64,000 nucleotides of DNA, from positions 15,279,839-15,343,838 of the forward strand of contig NC_044922.1 of assembly GCF_003576645.1 (NCBI RefSeq). Reading direction: 5' to 3'. Below, piece after piece: positions 1-11,752 of the stretch (position 1 is its first letter; every line of letters starts with the position of its first letter). This DNA is from Ipomoea triloba. Taxonomy: Eukaryota; Streptophyta; Magnoliopsida; Solanales; Convolvulaceae. A model generated the notes under the pieces. That model worked only from the letters and a program-made list of their open reading frames with translations. It did not search any database and was not told the origin of the DNA. Made by a program: the position numbers and the translations under genes.

Positions 1-1420
1 CATTGTATGGTAAGTCATTTTATTTTTCAAAATAGCATTGTCGTCGGTAATAAAATATTTTAAGACAAACAATATTAATATTTCAAAATAAATCGAAATA
101 AAATCTTGAATAACATTATATTAACACGTAGAATGTAAAGCGAAGTGGCACAATATAATGAAGACGAACAAAACGGCTTAAAATTTAAAAGTAGAAATTG
201 AATGCAATAGTAGAAATTTAATGCAATCTTAGATAACATTAAGTTACATGCGGAATGCAAAGCGGTGTGGCCCAATATAGTGACTAAAGACAAAAATCTT
301 TAAGATTTCAAAATAGAAATAGCATTGAAATCTTGGATGACTTTAAGTTATGCGTGGAATGAAAATCCATATGGCAAAAGCTAGCAAAGACAGACACAAA
401 ATCTTAACTTATCAAAATATAAATAGAAATGAAATATTGCGTAAGGGGGCGGGGGGGGGGGGGATGTAAAGACATGTGGCACGATAGAGTGAAGACAAGC
501 AAAGATTCTCGAAATTTCAAAATTAGAAATAAATAAATAAATAAATAAATAAGGAAAAATCTTGGATAACATTAAGCTAACACGTGTAGTGCACTAAAAC
601 AAATCCAAGTGAAACAATATATTGAAGAACACATACAAACTAAACTATTCTAAGTAAATTGAGATAAAATCTTAAATAACATTATATTAATACACGGAAT
701 GTAAAGCGAAGTGGAACAATATAATGAAGACACACAAAATGCTTTAAAATTTAAAAGTAGAAATTTAATGCAATCTTAGATAACATTAAGTTACATGCAG
801 AATGCAAAGCGGTGCGACCCAATATAGTGAATACAAACAAAAAATTTTAAGATTTTAAAATTGAAATAACATTGAAATTTTAGATGACTTTAAGTTTTAC
901 GTGGAATGCAAATCCAGATGGCAAACGCTAGCGAAGACAGACACAAAAGCTTAGCATATCAAAATAGAAATAGAAATGAAATATTGCATAACGTTAAGTT
1001 AGCGAGTGGAATGTAAAGACATGTGGCACAATATAGTGAAGACAAGCAAAGAGTCTTGAAATTTCAAAATAGAAATAACAAAGAAATCTTATATGACTTT
1101 AAGTTATACGTGGAATGTAAATCCAGATGGCAAAAGCTAGCGAAGACATGTACAAAATCTTAACATATCAAAATAGAAACAGAAATAAAATATTGCATAA
1201 CGTTAAGTTAGCGGGTGGAACGTAAAGACATGTGGCAGAATATAGTGAAGACAAGAAAAGAGTCTCGAAATTTCAAAACAGAAAAACAAAAATATTAGAT
1301 AACATTAAGCTAACACGTGTTAGTACACTAATACAAATCCAAGTGAAACAATATATTGAAGAATACATACAAACTAAACTATTCTAAGTAAATCGATTTT
1401 TAAAAATATATATATATTTC
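1..1420. repeat. AT-rich tandem array of ~105-bp monomers with higher-order structure
   Basis: Diverged copies of a ~105-bp monomer follow one another. Each has a 'taagtta...gtggaatg(t/c)aaa' part, a 'gtggcacaatatagtgaagac'-like core and an 'aaaatagaaat' part. Cores sit near 146, 267, 370, 476, 605, 710, 813, 918, 1022, 1128, 1232 and 1340. Subtypes can be told apart: A cacaatataatg, B cccaatatag, C ggcaaaagctagc, D gtggcacaatatag, E gtgaaacaatatattg. They run ABCDE then ABCDCDE. I see no coding sequence. The family recurs at 3640-4370, 6690-6950 and about 25140-25250. Confidence 0.75.
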
Positions 1421-1682
1421 AAGTCTTTTCAATGAATATTTAAATTCTAATACTTTTAATTTTTTTTAAAGAAAATTTAAACGGGTTCACGTTATATAAA
1501 TAATTATCCAACATTTTATTTTTGTGCAAGAATTATATGTCTATTTACTATTTCTGAGTAAGTTGTCTAATTTGTAGTTTAGTACATATGGTCTCAGCAA
1601 ACCTGATAGCTTTTCTAAAAAAGATAATAATATTATAATAATATTTCTATAATAATATTATAAAATAAAAAAAAAAAAAAAA
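1421..1682. other. AT-rich non-coding DNA before an assembly gap
   Basis: No gene is visible. The stretch ends in 'acatatggtctcagcaaa' (about 1584), a motif that recurs near 21624 and 23611-23640 followed by the same A-rich tail, so it is probably the end of a dispersed repeat family. A poly-A run abuts the gap. Confidence 0.5.
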
Positions 1683-2477
1683 NNNNNNNNNNNNNNNNNN
1701 NNNNNNNNNNNNNNNNNNNNNNNNNNNNNNNNNNNNNNNNNNNNNNNNNNNNNNNNNNNNNNNNNNNNNNNNNNNNNNNNNNNNNNNNNNNNNNNNNNNN
1801 NNNNNNNNNNNNNNNNNNNNNNNNNNNNNNNNNNNNNNNNNNNNNNNNNNNNNNNNNNNNNNNNNNNNNNNNNNNNNNNNNNNNNNNNNNNNNNNNNNNN
1901 NNNNNNNNNNNNNNNNNNNNNNNNNNNNNNNNNNNNNNNNNNNNNNNNNNNNNNNNNNNNNNNNNNNNNNNNNNNNNNNNNNNNNNNNNNNNNNNNNNNN
2001 NNNNNNNNNNNNNNNNNNNNNNNNNNNNNNNNNNNNNNNNNNNNNNNNNNNNNNNNNNNNNNNNNNNNNNNNNNNNNNNNNNNNNNNNNNNNNNNNNNNN
2101 NNNNNNNNNNNNNNNNNNNNNNNNNNNNNNNNNNNNNNNNNNNNNNNNNNNNNNNNNNNNNNNNNNNNNNNNNNNNNNNNNNNNNNNNNNNNNNNNNNNN
2201 NNNNNNNNNNNNNNNNNNNNNNNNNNNNNNNNNNNNNNNNNNNNNNNNNNNNNNNNNNNNNNNNNNNNNNNNNNNNNNNNNNNNNNNNNNNNNNNNNNNN
2301 NNNNNNNNNNNNNNNNNNNNNNNNNNNNNNNNNNNNNNNNNNNNNNNNNNNNNNNNNNNNNNNNNNNNNNNNNNNNNNNNNNNNNNNNNNNNNNNNNNNN
2401 NNNNNNNNNNNNNNNNNNNNNNNNNNNNNNNNNNNNNNNNNNNNNNNNNNNNNNNNNNNNNNNNNNNNNNNNNNNNN
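1683..2477. other. Assembly gap (N)
   Basis: A run of 795 Ns lies between a poly-A tract and a (TA)n tract. Nothing can be said about its content. Confidence 0.99.

Positions 2478-2561
<84 letters not shown>
2478..2561. repeat. (TA)n microsatellite
   Basis: This is an uninterrupted TA tract of about 84 bp next to the N gap. It forms the left boundary of the element at 2562-3602. Confidence 0.95.
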
Positions 2562-2564
<3 letters not shown>

Positions 2565-3628
2565 TCATGATCAGGTGTGGCCTGGTCATTAGGTGTGACC
2601 GTGCGGCCTATTTTCAGCCATAAGATCATATCAACTTATCAAATCAACGCGCAATATATATATGTTACAGAACACACTATTCTACGTACTAAAACGCACC
2701 AGAGGACCGATAAAACACACCATTCTACACAATATACCAAATGCGCCTATTCACTTAAAATTCATCAATATACTTAATAAAACACATCATTCTAAGTATT
2801 AAAATGTACCACAACGTGTCTCATGTCAGATTATAAGCATACACTATTTACACATATTAGAAAACATGTGCTAAAATATGCACCATTCTACGTATTAAAA
2901 TGCACCACATTTGTTAAAATACACACCATTCAATGTATTAAAATGCACCACATTTGTTAAAATACACACCATTCAATGTATTAAAATGCACCAGACGACG
3001 TATTAAAATACACCATTCCACAACACAGTTACACATCATTCTACGTATGAAAATGCACCAACGGATAAATTAAAACACACAATTCCACAACACAGTTAAT
3101 GCACCAACGGATAGATTAAAACACACAATTCCACAACACGTACAGTTAATGCACCAACATACGTAATAAAACGCACCACAACATGTATTCAAACGCACCA
3201 CACTATGTACTAAAATGCACCATTCCAATTCACGTAATATAAATACTAAAATTACCATAATAACCCCACTTAAACATACACGAATTTCAGTAAGATCAAT
3301 GAAATTGGACAGTGCAGATTAGGCCGCATGACCGCACCGGAGCTCGCCGCTGCATTTGAACCAAAAAAAAATAGAAATAATTTCAGGTGCGGCCGTGCTC
3401 TCCCGTGCGGCCACACACCACTCAATGTTACGAAATACACCACTCAATGTTAAGAAACACACCACAATGAAACACACCACAATGTTAAGAAATACACCAC
3501 AGTGCATATTTGTGTGGTGTGTTTCTTAATATTGAGTGGTGTATTTCGTAACATTGAGTGGTGTGAACCGCACGGAAGAACACGACCACACCTGATCTCG
3601 CCTATATATATATATATATATATATATA
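2562..3628. mobile_element. (TA)n-bounded non-autonomous element with internal short repeats
   Basis: The element starts next to a (TA)n tract with 'ATAGTGTCATGATCAGGTGTGG' (read in pieces: ATAG, then GATCAGGTGTGG) and ends with CCACACCTGATC followed by CTATATA repeats to 3628. The ends are imperfect inverted repeats sharing GATCAGGTGTGG, with a GTGCGG(CC) motif further in at both ends. From about 2680 to 3240 the interior is built of diverged ~30-60-bp repeats of the type 'acaccattctacgtattaaaatgcacc'. At 3410-3570 there is an inverted pair around 'cactcaatgttacgaaatac'. There is no transposase, so it would be non-autonomous; the superfamily is not recognised. Confidence 0.6.
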
Positions 3629-3639
3629 TTATCCATGTT

Positions 3640-4370
3640 GAAATAGTGATTTAAAAAAAAATTCTCAAATTTTGGATACTATCACATAATAATACTATAC
3701 TAACATTATAGAATTTGTTCAAAAGAATAAGATAAACAATCTTAATATTTCAAAATAAAAAGCGAAATGCAATCTTAGATAATATTATGTTAACACGTTG
3801 AACCATTTGAGCGTAAAGACATTTGACACAATATAGTAAAGACAGACAAAACGCTTCAAAATTTAAAAGTAGAATTGGATGCATGCAATCTTAGATAAAT
3901 AGATAACACTAGTTAAACATGTAATGCAAAACCACATGGCACAATATAGTAAAACAAACAAAAACCTTTAAGATTTCCAAATAGAAATAACAATCAAGTT
4001 AATTAAACCTTAGATAACTTTAAGTTAAACATGGAATGCAAATCCAAGTGGCAAAATCTAGCAAAAACAAACACAAAAACTTACAAAATCAAAATAGAAA
4101 TAGAAAAGAACTATTGTATTGTATAAGATTAAGTTAGCATGTGAAATGCAAAGACATGTGACAACAATATAATAAAGACAAGCAAATAGTCTCGAAATTT
4201 TCTTTAAAAAAAAAGTTCAAACAAAATTTTAGATAACATTAAGTTAAATGCAAAGCCGAGTGGAACAATATAATGAAGAATACATATAGACTAAACTATT
4301 CTAAAATTTCAAGATAAAAATCAAAATGAAATCTTGGTAATCTAGCTACTTACTAATAAGTAATAAAGTA
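3640..4370. repeat. Third copy of the ~105-bp higher-order repeat (A-B-C-D-E)
   Basis: Cores similar to the array at 1-1420 occur near 3809 (A), 3934 (B), 4050 (C), 4158 (D) and 4259 (E), in the same order and orientation. The leader 'gaaatagtgattt...' is shared with 22515-22710 and with 25031 and 26994. Confidence 0.65.
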
Positions 4371-4549
4371 GAATCACATAAGGAAAAAATGATTTGTAAT
4401 TAATTACTAGATCAAATTGTTTGAAATTGATTTATAACTTGTTAGTATCAATTTATATATTGATTCTCAACCTATTAAAGCACAAAGAGTCAATACCACA
4501 TTTCATTTGGGAGAGTAATTCCATGCCACTTGACCACAAGGTCATTGGC

Positions 4550-4550
<1 letters not shown>

Positions 4551-4593
<43 letters not shown>

Positions 4594-4877
4594 TTGTTTA
4601 ATATTATTCATTTATTTTTATACTTTTTTTTGTATTAATAATCTATAATTTTCAAATATTAATCATATATGAATTTTTTAAAAAATAATTTATGTATATT
4701 AAGTTTTTTTTAAATAATTAGAAATTACTTTTAATATTATTTACTAATTTTTATATTAATTTTCAAATATATTAAATTGATTACATCATGTATAATAATA
4801 TTTGATTAATAATATTTGAAAATTATAGATTATTAATACAAAATAAAGTATAAAAATAAATGAATAATATTAAAATA

Positions 4878-4911
<34 letters not shown>
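4551..4911. mobile_element. Foldback MITE bounded by (TA)n tracts
   Basis: (TA)n tracts at about 4551-4590 and 4881-4911 enclose two long inverted arms, about 4591-4667 and 4801-4880. Both arms contain 'aataatctataattttcaaa' or its reverse complement, at roughly 90% identity by eye. There is no coding sequence. This is the structure of a non-autonomous foldback element; the superfamily is unknown. Confidence 0.65.
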
Positions 4912-4912
<1 letters not shown>

Positions 4913-5089
4913 TATACTTAACCAATAAAGTTTGGCCTATAATCTAGTATATATACTAATAAGAGCCAATAATGTTAGGCTTATAATGAGAACTAAAAAA
5001 ATGTCCATGAATGGTCTAGATTATTTTGATTTTAGTATTTATCTTTTATTTTCCTACTTTACCTTATATTATATTATTTTATCCCCTTA

Positions 5090-5325
5090 AATACACCTGC
5101 ATTCCATTAGTATAAACGGTTAACTATTTAATATTTATTATTTAACTTATTCATTCATTTCTATAAGAAAGGTCTTAAGTTCGAACCCATCCATCCCAAT
5201 AAAAATTGACATAATTGTTGAACATATACTATGAATATTTTTTAGTGTATTAAAAAATACAATGTAAAATTTAACATGAATTTTTGTCAAATAACTAGCC
5301 TGACTAAATACATAGCATTAAAGTG
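5090..5325 (+). mobile_element. SINE-like relict (forward copy)
   Basis: The segment contains AGTTCGAACCC near 5180, which fits a tRNA-type internal B box. About 75 bp upstream is 'tagtataaacggttaacta', loosely like an A box, and an AT-rich tail follows. A ~75% similar copy lies in reverse orientation at 7945-8178, where the B box reads GGTTCGAACC. The pair could instead be long inverted ends of one element enclosing 5325-7945; SINE debris seems somewhat more likely. Confidence 0.4.
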
Positions 5326-5484
5326 CGGGTTGATTTTCTCTCTCTAGCTACGTCTAGGGTTTCCCAGGTTTCCTCGTTGTTTTCTTGGCTTTCTTCCGGT
5401 GATCTTCCCGGTTTTTTTCTTCCTCTGGTTTGTTCGTGTTGTTCACAGTGTTGTGTCGTTTCCCGTGGTTCATAAACTCAGTAC

Positions 5485-6290
5485 ATGGCGATACCGACAT
5501 CACAGCCTAGAGTCACGGGTATTACATCCCAGTGGGCTGATATGGTTTTGAAGGATGAGGACGAGGCTTTCGAGCCCGTGGAGGTGGAGGGAACGAAAGC
5601 GGCGACTAGTGTGATTGAAACTTGGTCGATTGTAGGTCGGTTCTTGACTGACAGGATGGTGAAGTTGGAGTATATGAGACATGTGCTAGCGTCTGTATGG
5701 AAGCCAGTGAAGGGTGTTTAGATCACCGAGTTGCAGCCTAACTTGTTCATGTTTGTCTTCTTTCATGTGACAGATATGCAGTACGTACTTGATGAGGGCC
5801 CATGGTCATTCGATAATAGCACTCTTGTTTGCAAACAGGTTAAGGATGGCTTCTTGCCTAGAGATGTCCCTCTCGACTCGGTTGATATGTGGGTGCAGTT
5901 GCACGACGTTCCCGTTGGCTATACTTCAAGTGTGATTCTTGAGCAGATTGGGCACTACCTTGGAACGTATGTTAAAAGAGACGAACGTTTTGCTGGTGCC
6001 CCGTAGCTTGACTTCTATCGTATTCGTGTGGCCTTGCCTGTGAACAAACCACTCAAGCGGCGAGGGAGGCAACCATCCTAGTTGAGTAGTTCCCGTTCGG
6101 GCCGAAACTGCGTGCAGGGCAGCGGCGGGGTCCAAGGGCAGTGGGCGATAGTTGGTTGGTACCGGTTGGAGGACCACCGCGGGCGGGTGCTGGCGTGGAG
6201 GTAGCTACCGGCAGGCAGGGCAGCACTTCTGTTGTTTTGGTCTCGGCGGGTAAGCAAGATGCTGACAAACTCACAAAATAATTTGTTTCA
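5485..6290 (+). pseudogene. Decayed LINE ORF1 (DUF4283 gag-like) fragment
   Basis: From the ATG at 5485 one frame encodes a DUF4283-type domain, the nucleic-acid-binding start of plant L1-type LINE ORF1 proteins. Motifs seen are VGRFLTDR, then, after a stop, LQPNLFMFVFFHVTD and GPWSFDN. The frame is kept through a TAG at 5719-5721 and another at 6004-6006; after the second the family motif DFYRIRVALPV continues. The zinc-knuckle part expected next is missing, and the GC-rich stretch 6060-6290 resembles only the variable C-terminal tail. The T-rich 5330-5484 could be a LINE 5' leader. No endonuclease or reverse transcriptase is present. The copy is dead. Confidence 0.72.
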
Positions 6291-6299
6291 ACAATGAAT

Positions 6300-7253
6300 G
6301 AAAAAAAAATCAATGACTTCATTGTTGTGGATGAAACGTAAATACCACACTCTATTACTCTTATTAAATTAAAATGAATTAGTAGCTACAACAAAAAAAT
6401 AATACATATGCATTTCTTTAATTTAGAATTAGATGTCTACACTCTACAATGCCTTTATTAAAAAAAAAAATCTTCATTATCAAAAATTTTAGAAAGAGAT
6501 ATAATTTCATTAGTTATAATATCTTTATTTTCTATAATGAACAAATTTTTACCTTCAAATTCATTAATTAATTATATTCACTACATTATATTGTCCATTG
6601 TCTTCTTTTTACACTATCTCGTAATTAAATACTGTATCAAAGTTATAATACAAAATAATATTATATATTTATTACCAAGTATTTTATTAATACAAATGAA
6701 ATTAATTAAACCTTGGACAACTTTAAGTTATACGTGGAAATGGTGGAATGCAAATTCAAGAGGAAAATCTATCAAAGATAGACACAAAAACTTAAAATAT
6801 CAAAATAGAAATAGAAATGAAATATTATTGTATAAGATTAAGTTAACATATGAAATGCAAAGACATGTGGCACAATATAGTGAAGACAAGCAAACAGTCT
6901 CGAAATTTCAAAATAAAAATTCAAACAAAATCAATACTATTAATTAAAATAAAATCTTGAATTTTAACTTCCCGCCCTAAAGATTCTAAGGTTTGAGTAA
7001 TATTGTAAAATATGGTAGTAAAATTCCTATTTGTACTACAATTGTACATTAAAATATGGTAATACAATTCCTAATAAAATATATTCTCCCCTACTTTCCT
7101 ATTTGTAATACAATTCCAGATTAAAATTACTAATCGTAATAATACAGTGCATATATTTCCTGCAACGTAATCTATACTATTAAAAAAAAACAAAATCCTC
7201 AATTTTAACTTCACGCCTAAAACACTCATATACTATTAAGGTTTGCGTAATAT

Positions 7254-7305
<52 letters not shown>

Positions 7306-7944
7306 TCAGGAATTCAAGCAGCCATAATGTTTAGAAAATTTACTAATTAATGTAATGGATATGAATATAAGGAATATTGTGAAAAATGGGAGACAGAATC
7401 GGTAATTCATAATTTTGAATAAAATACAGGTTGTTATTTGACTATTAAAATTGCACTATAAATACTCTTAAAAGCAAAGAACAATTCTACTATTGAATAC
7501 TTTCTATTCTTTTATGCTATTTCTCATATTTCTCCTTATTGTTTAGTAATGAAGTTTGTTTTTGTCTTTGCTTCCAACCTATCCCTCAAGACAAGGAAAA
7601 ACTCTTTAAGGCTCTGGTTGATGCGTTGTTATTTGTTCAAAGAATATCAACGCTCTACAGTCAACCAACAAACACTCAAGTGCTTATTCCATTACACTCA
7701 TGTGTAATTGTACCAATATAGAAATACAAACAAAAAATATTAATATAATAATCACCTAAATCATTCTCAATAATGAAAAAGCATAATTGAAATATTGAGT
7801 CTTGTTCTAAATAATTAAAAGAAGATTAATTAAATGGAAAAAAAAACTTAACCTAAATTTGTTTTTGTTTTTTATTTTTTTTAAAAGGCAAGAAAATGAT
7901 TTTCAATGTTCATTATTTGTAATTTTTTATGCTCAACTTTGAAT
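6300..7944. other. AT-rich non-coding DNA with repeat fragments
   Basis: No supportable gene is visible. 6690-6950 holds one C and one D monomer of the ~105-bp family ('gtggcacaatatagtgaagac' near 6867). 7256-7303 is an (ATA)n microsatellite. The remainder (6300-6690, 6951-7255, 7304-7944) is AT-rich, with a duplicated motif 'cttgaattttaactt(c/g)ccgcc' near 6954 and 7197. Confidence 0.5.
7256..7303. repeat. (ATA)n microsatellite
   Basis: About 16 uninterrupted AAT-type triplets. Confidence 0.95.
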
Positions 7945-8178
7945 GCTATTTATTTAATCGGGCTAATTATTTGACCAAAGTTCATGTAAAATTTTATATT
8001 GTATTTTTTTAATACACTCTAACATATTTGTAGTACATTTTTAACAATTATGCTAACTTTAATTCGTATGTGGTTCGAACCTAAGACATTTCTTATAGAA
8101 ATCAATGAGTAAGTTAAGAATAATAAATAGTTAACGGAATATTCTATTATTAAAGTTTACACAGAATGTAGGGGTCGC
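7945..8178 (-). mobile_element. SINE-like relict (reverse copy)
   Basis: Read on the reverse strand this matches 5090-5325 at roughly 75% by eye, including 'atttctataagaaatgtct' and GGTTCGAACC, which fits a pol III B box. It ends outside with 'aatgtaggggtcgc'. Confidence 0.4.
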
Positions 8179-9284
8179 TATCGATGCGGCGTAATCATCA
8201 CACCTCCTCGATTCCCGTCAGTTACCTTTTCAAAAAATAACCGTCTCGTCTGTCAGACGTCACAGCTGCTTTCCATCCGTCCGTTGCCTGCCACTTGTCG
8301 CCATCTGAACGATCGGCCTCCTCTATAAATATCTCTCTTCCTCCCTCCATTTCTTCTTTCCACTCTCCCAAAACTTCTGACGCTCTCCCTCTCGTTTTTC
8401 CGGCCACTTCCCTCTTTTTCCGGTCAGCCCTTCTCATCGTTCGTTCCAACCATCGCCCCCTTTCTTCTAATGTCAATTTCTTTCTTTCTTTCTTTTTTCC
8501 TATATTCTTTACACTCTTTTAAAATGTCTTCTTCCGCCACTTCCTCTACGTCTTCCCGAACCGAGTCGTCTTGGCAGGATTTTTTAGGTCACCACTCTCA
8601 CGTGAACAATCTATTTTGGAGAATTTCATTCCTTTGTACTCTAGGAAAATGACAAGCCTTGAATGGTCTTGTCAATGTCATTCATGCGTAGCACGTGTGG
8701 TTCCAAGTACAATTTTTGCTCTATAAACAGAGCCATACAACATCATGAACCATAGTGTTTCCTTTGAGTTTTCTTTGCAGGAACCATAGAGTCAAAGAAA
8801 GCTGTCAAGAATATGGAGAGGCGCTCTTCGAGTCGTCTAGCCGAGCGAGCTAGACTCGAGAAACTGAGGAGCAGGAGGGCTGCTCAAGGTGGCTATGAAG
8901 TTGGAGACTCGTCAAATAACCCTTTGATAGTTTTATTTGACGAGGAAGAGGTGATAGTAGCACATCCAGAAAGGGAAGGAAGAAGCAGCCTACCTCCAGA
9001 TCCTGACTACCTGTAGTTTCTAGACGAGATGTATGGAATGACCGAACAGAACTCTCCGACAAGTACCTATCTCGTAGTCACGCCCTTCTGGGAAGAAATG
9101 CATACTTCTACGTTGCTTGAATCCCCCATTCCTCTACCATGGACCCAGGCCAAGACGTGAAAGTGCATCACTCACCCCTCGAAGAAGGAGTGAAGGGTGA
9201 AGTCTAACGTAATCGTTCGACTTGCATGAGATGTACTTAACATGAATAAAATGTTTCTTTTCTCCCTTCTGCAGACTCCCTTTT
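8179..9284 (+). other. TATA-containing, LTR- or leader-like region with a short basic ORF
   Basis: This CT-rich stretch has a strong TATA-box-like CTATAAATA at about 8322-8330 and a second CTATAAA at about 8722, followed by 'ctttgcaggaacc', which looks like a splice acceptor. An ATG at 8813 opens a 67-codon ORF to 9016 that is rich in Arg, Glu and Ser (starts MERRSSSRLAERARLEKL). It resembles the basic start of some Gypsy gag proteins but is too short to assign. The region may be the LTR and leader of a broken retroelement related to the Gypsy debris at 10260-11300; that is inference. Confidence 0.35.
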
Positions 9285-9805
9285 CTCGAGAAGCCTAAGA
9301 GGATCGACTAACTTTGTAATGAAGGTCAACTGGTCAACTCCTCCTGACTGCAAATGCCAGTTGTCGACCGACTTCTCAAGGAAGGGCGACTGGTCAGCTC
9401 CTGACTTCAAACTCATAACCCTCTTTCTTCTAAGGCCTGAAAAGGCCATTGGTCGACCAACTTCTCATGGAAGGGTGACCGGTCAACTCATGACCGCAAA
9501 CTCCAAACCCCCTTTCTTCTAAGGCCTAAAAAGGCCAGTGGTCAACCGACTTCTCAAGGAAGGGCGACTGGTCAGCTCTGGAATTCAAACTCCGAACCCC
9601 CTTTCTTCTAAGGCCTAAAAAGGTCAATTGTTGACCGACTTCTCAAGGAAGGGCGACTGGTCAACTCCTGACTTCAAATTCCGAACCCCCTTTCTTCTAA
9701 AGTCTGAAAAGGCCAATTATCAACTGACTTCTCTAGGATGGGCAACCAGTCAACTCCTAATTGCAAACTCCGAACCCCCTTTCTTCTAAGCCCTTAAAAG
9801 GCTTC
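9285..9805. repeat. 89-bp minisatellite, about five copies
   Basis: The word 'cttctaa(g)gcct' recurs with its T at 9431, 9520, 9609, 9698 and 9787, a constant step of 89 bp. Units share 'cgacttctcaaggaagggc', '(g)actggtcaactcctgac' and 'ccccctttcttctaa'. Degraded unit sequence extends left to about 9285. Short open frames here follow from the repeat having few stops. Confidence 0.85.
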
Positions 9806-9812
9806 TAATTCT

Positions 9813-9816
<4 letters not shown>

Positions 9817-9860
<44 letters not shown>
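9817..9860. repeat. (TA)n microsatellite
   Basis: A TA tract followed by (TTTA)n-like sequence to about 9897. 9898-10259 is AT-rich with nothing recognisable. Confidence 0.9.
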
Positions 9861-9863
<3 letters not shown>

Positions 9864-10259
9864 TATTTATTTATTTATATTTATTTATTTATTTATACTC
9901 AACACAACAACAGTTCTGCAAACAATATATAAAACAAACAGTTTACAATATATAAATATAAACATTCAAATATATATGCCAAGCAGATTCGCATATACAG
10001 AAGTGAGATGAGAAAATATAAACATACAAATCAAATAAAAAAGACAAAGAAAAAGAGAAGTCCACCAAAAGAGAATCTCAATTCCAACATAATGAGAATG
10101 AAATTGTCACCAACTGATTCAAATCAATTTATACTAATCAACTTATTCAAGCTCACTTTTGAAGAATCAAGAGTCAAAAATCAAAATATGCATATGATTT
10201 TGACTATTGCTAAGCTCCCAATTCAAATATCAACGACGTTGAGCCCTCAGGATCAATCG

Positions 10260-11300
10260 AGTCACCGATGAACCCGGCCAGCGGTCCGTAGCCAAGTACA
10301 TAACATGGGCAGTCCCTATTTCTGGTATGTAGTCAAGTACATAACATTCACACAGCTGCCTGTATCAACCAAAACTCTCCAGACCACCGTTCCCTGAATG
10401 TCTATTGCAATGACCAACGCGTCACGGTGCGGAGTTGAGCCTCGGGGCAGGTCATCATCAGTAAAAGTCTCGGCAAGTTCTCTTTCGGTCAAATTCCTAA
10501 ATGGCGACTGCCCCCACATATAATTGCCTTGCCCAAGCCTTTCGGGCACTCTCCGTATCAACTCCTTCTAGGCCGCCTACGATCACGTTGATGACGGGCT
10601 TGCCCTTCCATTCTCTACTATTCTCCTCCTCGACTGTGGGCTACTTGCCTTTACCGGTCACTCTACCAGCCGATCAAGGGACATTACCGCGAGGCCATAG
10701 TGGGCCTATGCGCCGTCACTAATTGGTTGGTCATCTGCGTTGAATGAGCTTCTCGAGCTCAGCTTTCATGACCTCACAATCCTTTGTCGAGTGTGAATAA
10801 TTTCAGCAGTATCAACAATAAAGGGTTGCATGCAGGTCCAAACCTTGCGAGTTATCCCCTAGCCATACGGGTAGTGGAGGCGGCAACTACTCTCGCACCT
10901 CTTGGATAGGTTGTGCGGGCGGTCTATAACCACTTGGTCCCAACCTGTCATGCACTTGTCACATAGTCACTCGACCTGTAGTGGCCCCCTCAGACCGGGA
11001 ACGCTTTAGTATCGCACATGACTGCCTTCTCTTCTACTTGACTGCATCCTCAGTGTCAGCAAGCTGATTAGCTCTCTGAATGGCCTGAGCATATGTTTGA
11101 GGATTTTCATCACGCATCTTGCCATACTGCCCGTCTGGGTGCAGGGACTCTATAAAAAGGGCTAGTGTTGTCTAGTCGTCCCATCCTCCTTCGACTGCTT
11201 GGACCTCTTTCTGCTACCTAGCCAAATAGCCCCGTAGGCTCTCTCCTTCATCTTGACGTGCCCAAGCCAAATCAAAGAACTTCTTAGGCTTCATGCTACC
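10260..11300 (-). pseudogene. Decayed Gypsy gag-protease fragment
   Basis: The reverse strand from about 11290 down reads as a Ty3/Gypsy gag (FFDLAWARQDEGESLRGYLA, then ANQLADTEDAV further on) with several stops. It ends in a retropepsin-like segment at 10316-10561 with the active-site motif VLVDTGS. Reverse transcriptase and integrase are absent. At 11301 the homology stops exactly where the Copia-type sequence begins, and it does not resume after 21045, so this is not a simple nested insertion. Confidence 0.7.
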
Positions 11301-11752
11301 TGGCAAAAGTCCAAAATTGTTCTTCTAGCGCTTGCGCTTCCATGGCAAATCAAATTTTCTTTGCATGTTGACCATGCTACATGAACCCCCCCACGTACAC
11401 ATCCCATGCAGCATGATAATTCCACATACTCATGAAACTCTCACATATACAGCTTCAAGTTTGAAAAAAAAATAAAATTCAAAGGCTTGCTCTATATATT
11501 GTCGTACATCTATCACAATCTCACAAATTCATAGCTACAAATTCATTGCGGTTTTTTTGTTTGGTCGCTTTCTAAGTGATACTCTATCTAGTTACATTCG
11601 ATGCATTTATTGTTCGTGATAGAAATTTATGGCTTCCTACTTGATTTTGCCTCGAAAGTGGTGTTTTTGGCACCTGTTCATCAAAAGGGGGAGAACGTTC
11701 TACTCAGGGGGAGCACAATTAATTTTGATCAACATATGCCAAAGGGGGAGTT
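11301..11752 (+). mobile_element. 3' internal fragment of a second, truncated Sirevirus copy
   Basis: These 452 bp are nearly identical to 19662-20111, the non-coding internal DNA just before the 3' LTR of the Copia element. They contain the same two GGGGGAG motifs and the terminal AAAGGGGGAG tract (11741-11750) that primes plus-strand synthesis. A standard 5' LTR has host DNA on its left, not a polypurine tract. The simplest reading is a tandem or recombined arrangement in which an upstream element is reduced to this piece and shares the LTR at 11753. Confidence 0.75.

Noticed and set aside
1633..2629. Long open frames across the N gap and TA tract
   Set aside because: They consist of Ile-Tyr repeats and unknown residues; a product of (TA)n and Ns. 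The same holds for frames at 24810-25122 and 26780-27055.
2680..3260. CRISPR-like array of short spaced repeats
   Set aside because: The genome is a plant; repeats are diverged and contiguous with no unique spacers or cas genes.
6537..6947. Forward 136-codon ORF
   Set aside because: Its second half is the C and D monomers of the AT-rich repeat; Asn/Ile/Lys-rich composition without motifs.
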